NCBI RefSeq assembly: GCF_001949145.1
Contig: NW_019091620.1
Span: 287,112 to 307,978, forward strand
DNA from: Acanthaster planci
Lineage: Eukaryota; Echinodermata; Asteroidea; Valvatida; Acanthasteridae
DNA: 20,867 nucleotides
Direction: 5' to 3'
The position numbers and the translations under genes were made by a program. Positions 17,133 through 20,867 of this stretch are shown here, piece by piece. The notes under the pieces were generated by a model that had not been told where the DNA came from, did no database searches, and worked only from the letters and a program-made list of their open reading frames with translations. How positions within the stretch are numbered: position 1 is the first letter of the stretch; every line of letters starts with the position of its first letter.

Positions 17133-17880
17133 GTAAGGTGAAAACGGTTCTCAAAAATTCCAAAGACTCACCAAAAATACCTCTTTCCCCACCTACTGGC
17201 TTCTGTAAATGCCAACGTCAAAGGGTTGGGGCTTCAATGATATTTCTGACCTCAAAATCTGTCAAAAGTCGACCGTTTTGCTCTACACAGTTTACGGCTA
17301 GTAATTCTATGGGCGAACATGGTCCCCCAAGACGCGGTCTGGTCCAAAGGCGCCGCTTCGCGGTGCTATACGATCTTTGGTCTGGACACAAGACTTGTTG
17401 ATCGTGACCTTCGTGGTCCCTACCAATGACTGTTTCATGGTGCCAAATGCAGGCCCATGCTCGCTACTCATGCGTTGCATGCACGGGCATTTGTGCAGAC
17501 AGTTCACCGTACACCCTGAGGAGACCATGAAACAGTCTCAGTGGGGACCACAAAGGTCACGATCAACAAGTCTTGTGTCAAGAGCACATGATAAAGCTCA
17601 CTCATGCGTACGTCTTGGGGGGCCATGTTCGCCCGTAGCGTTATTAGCCAGAAACTCTACACCAAAGCTCTTCACGCCCGTATTTGAATGGAAGGAGCTA
17701 GCGAAAAGTTTGAGTGCTGTGCGTGTGTCGAGCAAAACGGTCGGAGTTTGACAGATTTTGCAGTCAGAAATATCACTGAAGCCCCAATCGTTCGACGTTG
17801 GCATTTACGGAAGCCAGTAGGTGGTGATAAAGGTATTTTTGGTGAGTCTTTGGAATATTTGAGAACCGTTTTCACCTTAC
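17133..17880. mobile_element. Large imperfect palindrome (foldback element)
   Basis: The left arm (17133 to about 17442) and right arm (about 17524 to 17880) are reverse complements, from GTAAGGTGAAAACGGTTCTC at the outer ends to ACAAGACTTGTTGATCGTGA and TGTTTCATGGT near the centre. Identity by eye is about 80-90% in aligned blocks. The right arm carries about 70 bp extra (around 17650-17730) and the left arm has its own insert (GCGGTCTGGTCCAAAGG..., about 17333-17388). The central loop is about 80 nt. Translating either arm outward gives a similar peptide (SKDSPKIPLSPPTGF, GEHGPPRR), but as both arms carry it and neither extends, I regard it as sequence identity rather than a gene. No transposase was seen. 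Confidence 0.82.
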
Positions 17881-17885
17881 GGGCG

Positions 17886-17948
17886 TGGAGCATTAGTATG
17901 ACGATCCCTTCCAAAATCGAAAATGGGAAATAGTAACGCTCCACTCAG
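17886..17948 (-). repeat. Dispersed repeat fragment related to 12362-12437
   Basis: The minus-strand sequence CTGAGTGGAGCGTTACTA, then TTTCC, CATTTTCGATTTTGG and AAGGGATCGTCATACT, aligns with the plus strand at 12380-12437 (CTGAGTGGAGCATTAGTA, CCATTTTGGACGGGATCG, TTATACT). The outer part of the repeat continues on the other side of the inserted element at 18466-18500, where TACATGTAGCTCTA parallels the words before CTGAG at 12361-12380. This copy also ends in ATGCTCCAC, forming a short inverted pair with GTGGAGC at its other end. Confidence 0.7.
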
Positions 17949-18465
17949 GTCGTACTAATCAGCGTCAACACACCGTCAACAGTTACAAAATGCATTAAAA
18001 ACAGAAAACAGACGTATCGAACTGTAATGTATACGCTTAGGAATAATTTCTATTTAATCGAGTTTACATTTTACTTCATTTCAAGGGAGTTTTTTCACGT
18101 GAAAAAATTGTCTCTGAGCAGCGCCGCCGTTCGCCACCATCTTGCCTTCTTACGGCGTTTGGACCGTATCATGCTTTACTGTTAAAGGTGACCCCCTGTA
18201 GCGTAATGGTATGGTCCGTCTGACCGAGAGGCAACATGGCTACCGTCTTTCGTGGCTGTGCGGAGGGTGTTATTTTCGTGAAATAAAACGGCGTTTCCCC
18301 CCCAAATGTCGCCCACTGTTGTTAGTCAAATTGTATTTTTGGCATTATATTGCTATCGAAGTTAGAACGTGATTTGGGTGTGTTAACGGTGTGTTGACAT
18401 TACTATCACGTGTTGACGAGTGTTGGCGTTGTGTTGACATTGTGTTGACGTTAATTTGTACGACT
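17949..18465. mobile_element. Inverted-repeat DNA element (about 517 bp) with 11-bp target duplication
   Basis: GCTCCACTCAG occurs directly before (17938-17948) and after (18466-18476) the element; the base just outside differs. The ends are inverted: GTCGTACTAATCAGCGTCAA at the left and, reverse-complemented, GTCGTACAAATTAACGTCAA at the right. Subterminal GTGTTGAC words are repeated about six times near the right end (18382-18450) and twice, inverted, near the left. The middle holds a perfect 18-bp palindrome with an E-box core (TTTTTTCACGTGAAAAAA, 18090-18107) and a CCACCATCTTG word like a YY1 site. There is no coding capacity. Duplications of 9-11 bp suit Mutator-like elements; that assignment is inference. 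Confidence 0.8.
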
Positions 18466-18559
18466 GCTCCACTCAGTAGAGCTACATGTACTTGTGCAAT
18501 TGTGTCTTATGGAGGATGATAAAAACTACAACACTTCTAATGATCTCAAAGAGTACATG

Positions 18560-19225
18560 TACCGGTTCGTGAACACGTGTAACCTATAGGCTAAATCCGA
18601 CAGAAAATCTGTAGAGGGAGCCGAAGACCAGAGTGATGGCCAGGAGACCAGGAGGAAAGTGTTCCCAGGACAGTGGGGGTTCCCGGGCACTTCATACGTA
18701 AGACCTGCTTGGCTTTTGTTCTCATTTTCCCTGTTATTTTTCGTCAGGTGATTACTGTTTGTGATATACCGCAAACCGTTGGAATCACTTTGTATTTTGA
18801 AGTCCATCTTTTTCGTGTCTCTTACATTTTGCCTGCCTCGATTGCATAAATAAATCATAATGTCTATGAAGACCAGCAGGTGTGGCGATATTCGTTACAG
18901 GTGAAGCATTTATTTTGTCCATATCCTCTGGAGTAATGGGATTTTTATGGTCCACATACCCCTTTCCAATTTTTTTTTCAAGTGAATGAGTACCACTTTG
19001 AAGCACCTATTGGATCGCTCAAATGCTTGATCCTTCACAATGTCGACTGGGTTGCTTTCTGTGTCTTTGAAATGCTTCTGTAAACAATACCTGATAAATT
19101 TCATTTTTTTTACTTGAGTAATTACCGTCAACGTACTTCTGTGTAGAACCTCCGCAAAAAGTCATGGAGAGCCGCATTATTTCATTTCCTCCACCGCCGA
19201 TAAGTTGTGCCTCTGTCACTGCAAT
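18560..19225 (-). pseudogene. Crypton-like (DUF3504) tyrosine recombinase relic
   Basis: Minus-strand fragments follow the order of DUF3504/Crypton recombinases. NNAALHDFLRRFYTEVR (about 19160-19200) matches the N-terminal L..FL..FY.EVR block. KHFKDTESNPVDIVKDQAF and ERSNRCFKVVLIHLKK follow (19080-18970), then in another frame GKGYVDHKNPITPEDMDKI and IATPAGLHRH (18960-18880). In a third frame comes MIYLCNRGRQNVRDTKKMDF, holding the catalytic-type Arg block (RGR), then LTKNNR and YEVPGNPHCPGNTFLL. The breaks fall at a T-run (18968-18976) and near 18865. The C-terminal HTxR...Y catalytic region is missing beyond about 18590. The protein would cut and rejoin DNA via a 3'-phosphotyrosine; this copy cannot. 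A decayed KIAA1958/ZMYM-type host gene of the same family is the alternative. Confidence 0.72.
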
Positions 19226-19309
19226 AACTGGAGAAAATGTTCATGCACTATTTCACGTTCTTTTTAGTGTTCTGTGAATCAGCTGAGTCGAGTCCTTTTG
19301 CAAATGTGT

Positions 19310-20576
19310 ATCGTTGACTACGATGATACACTATTCCCAGACAGACGAAGCAATTCTCCAAGATGACATTGGCAAAATTTCTAAATTGTGAGTAGTAACT
19401 GCATGCGACTCAATACTAGTAAAACAAAGGTTATGCGAGGTACTTGGTCCAAAAATGCTCTCAACCCCCAGTATACATTGAATCATTCTCAGCTTGAGGT
19501 TGTTCATAAGATGACATACCTTGGTGTTGTTCTAACTGACAAAATAACCTGGGATGATCATGTCCACTACATGTATGTTACCAAGAAAGTTAATAAATTA
19601 CTGGGTTTATATCTAGTGTTGCCAGGGACATATGTGATTACGCTTTTTCTCCCTGTATAAATCTCTTGTTTTGCCAGTCCTAGAGTACGGTCTGCTCATT
19701 TGGCACCACTTTAATAATAACAACCTTTGTGAGAAGATTGAAAAGATCCAACGTAGGGCCACTCGTATGATCCTGAGACAAACGAAAATGGAAATGAGTT
19801 ACAATGATAGGCTGAAGATCCTTAATTTGTCTACTCCTGGCATGTAGGAGGAAATTTCTTTTGAACTCATTTATTGTCAAAGCGCTTTATGGTGTAATTA
19901 ATAGCGAAGAAGTTGTCCGTATATTATGGTCAGTGGTCGGAAAGTTGGCGAGGTCAAGTTCAAACACCTCAGGGCTCAGACCCCAAAACTCCACCACTCA
20001 CCAGTGAACGTCTTTCCCCGTTGCTGGGAAGAACTCCCATAGAACTGGGGTGGTTGTGCTACCTCTGAAACGAAGGATCAACTTACTCAAGTCCGAATTA
20101 TATGATATTGATTGATTCAAAAAATCTACCTGTAGCTTTATTGCCTTCTTATAACCCATTTTTAATTTTACCTAATCTTTTATTAATTCTTGCTAACTCA
20201 TTTTTTTCTAGTCTGATCTTGGCCTATAAATATTTATTTTATTCTGTTTCATTTTTACCTGATTTATTTAATCTTGATGGTTTTACTTTAGTCGTTTTAT
20301 TTCTGCTACTTCTTGTTTATTATTTATTTGTTTATTTACTTATTTCCTGGAATGATTTAACCTTTTTTAACATTTACATTTAGATTTAGATAAATATATA
20401 TTTTACATGTGTTGTTTATGGTCCGTCGTATCGGAAATGGAGGCCCTTGGGTCACTGTTATTAGGTTAACTTTTTCATCTCCAGACATTTTCTGCTTGCC
20501 TTGTGTATCTTAAATGTTATGTACTGTCTGTATTGTGCTGTGTCCTTGTGAAGAATGCGGAATAAATAATAATAAT
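19310..20576 (+). mobile_element. Non-LTR retrotransposon (LINE) 3' fragment
   Basis: Plus-strand frames give the end of a LINE reverse transcriptase. There is a damaged palm box, YDDTLF at 19319-19336 (usual form YADDT), then YSQTDEAILQDDIGKISK. NCMRLNTSKTKVM and MTYLGVVLTDKITWDDHV follow (19400-19570), then in a new frame SLVLPVLEYGLLIWH and EKIEKIQRRATRMILR (19660-19780) with RRKFLLNSFIVKALYG beyond. These are standard thumb and post-RT blocks of CR1/L2/Rex-like LINEs. Several frameshifts and stops make it dead. The T-rich stretch 20100-20390 is the 3' untranslated part. The element ends with AATAAATAATAATAAT (20561-20576), a typical LINE microsatellite tail containing AATAAA. The 5' limit is approximate; 5' truncation is normal for LINEs. 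Confidence 0.85.
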
Positions 20577-20867
20577 GTGACATGCCGAAGTTTTAAAAGG
20601 GCACCTGACTATTTGCATCTTCGTACTCTTGACATATAAAATTTGTAGCTAGTGCACATCCTCGACTCTATGGGCTGCGTGCGCGTTCCTTCACTAGCCT
20701 CTGGTCATGTAGAATACAAAAATGACGCTAATTGGCTATTCAGGGTGAATATACATGAATGTAAAGTCAGCCGCGTTCTTGCGCCCATGTATTCTCCTGC
20801 ACGTCACGCACGCGTAAACCTGTGTTGCTCGTAAACACGCTGACTAAAGTCCCAATTTGAATTAGGC
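20577..20867. other. Unique-looking sequence after the LINE tail
   Basis: No gene was recognised. The sequence becomes richer in CpG (GTGCGCGTTCC near 20680, CGTCACGCACGCG near 20801), which might mark the approach of a promoter beyond the window, but this is only a composition impression. The frame at 20652-20834 has no domain. Confidence 0.3.

Noticed and set aside
17138-17944. Protein-coding gene from the SKDSPKIPLSPPTGF-type frames on both strands
   Set aside because: The two frames are the two arms of one palindrome; neither continues into a larger frame or shows splice sites.
18190-18235. TAGCGTAATGGT resembling a tRNA A-box, suggesting a second tRNA-derived element
   Set aside because: No B-box (GGTTCRANNCC) follows at a suitable distance, and the region lies inside the 517-bp inverted-repeat element.
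20102-20383. Hydrophobic 93-codon plus-strand frame resembling membrane segments
   Set aside because: It lies in the T-rich 3' untranslated part of the LINE; hydrophobicity follows from T-rich codons.
1-20867. CRISPR arrays, bacterial operons, rRNA genes
   Set aside because: None seen; the window is eukaryotic in character and its repeats are minisatellites or transposon ends, not spacer arrays.

Overview
The window looks like nuclear DNA from a marine invertebrate animal. It is about 38-40% G+C by eye, has no operons or bacterial-type genes, and has no long intact reading frame. It is crowded with degraded eukaryotic transposons: a DIRS-type tyrosine-recombinase retrotransposon, a Crypton-like (DUF3504) recombinase, a non-LTR retrotransposon (LINE), a tRNA-derived SINE, and several short inverted-repeat elements. 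The palindromic word TACATGTACATGTA is scattered throughout. These traits suit echinoderms, hemichordates, cnidarians, molluscs and similar groups; the sequence does not let me choose among them.

Layout. 1-900: AT-rich noncoding DNA with a CCTTGGCCTTAG-type low-complexity patch that recurs at 3810-3902. 900-3075 (minus): a DIRS-like retrotransposon relic in the order gag start, RT, RNase H, linker before the recombinase, broken by stops, frameshifts and internal loss. 4270-4410 (minus): a tRNA-derived SINE. 4572-4850: a 90-bp hairpin followed by a 72-bp tandem duplication. 4.9-12.4 kb: unique-looking AT-rich DNA with many TACATG palindromes, several hairpins, a few splice-site-bounded candidate exons on both strands (low confidence), and two well-delimited short DNA transposons: a 429-bp hAT-type element with a perfect 8-bp target duplication (10605-11033) and a 245-bp element flanked by TACT (11297-11541).

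12.36-13.97 kb: a foldback structure whose two arms each hold an array of 16-bp units passing into 21-bp units, in opposite orientation. 14.1-14.3 kb: a broken THAP-type zinc-finger start. 14.3-16.9 kb: noncoding, nothing recognised. 17.13-17.88 kb: a large imperfect palindrome. 17.89-18.50 kb: a dispersed repeat, related to the left edge of the 12.4-kb foldback, split by a 517-bp inverted-repeat element with an 11-bp target duplication. 18.56-19.23 kb (minus): the Crypton-like recombinase relic. 19.31-20.58 kb (plus): the 3' part of a LINE ending in an AATAAT tail. 20.58-20.87 kb: nothing recognised.

No gene in the window can be called functional. The most interesting parts are the foldback/palindrome cluster at 12.4-18.5 kb, where unrelated-looking elements share sequence blocks and one copy serves as an unoccupied paralogue of the other's insertion site, and the unresolved candidate exons at 6.6-12.3 kb.
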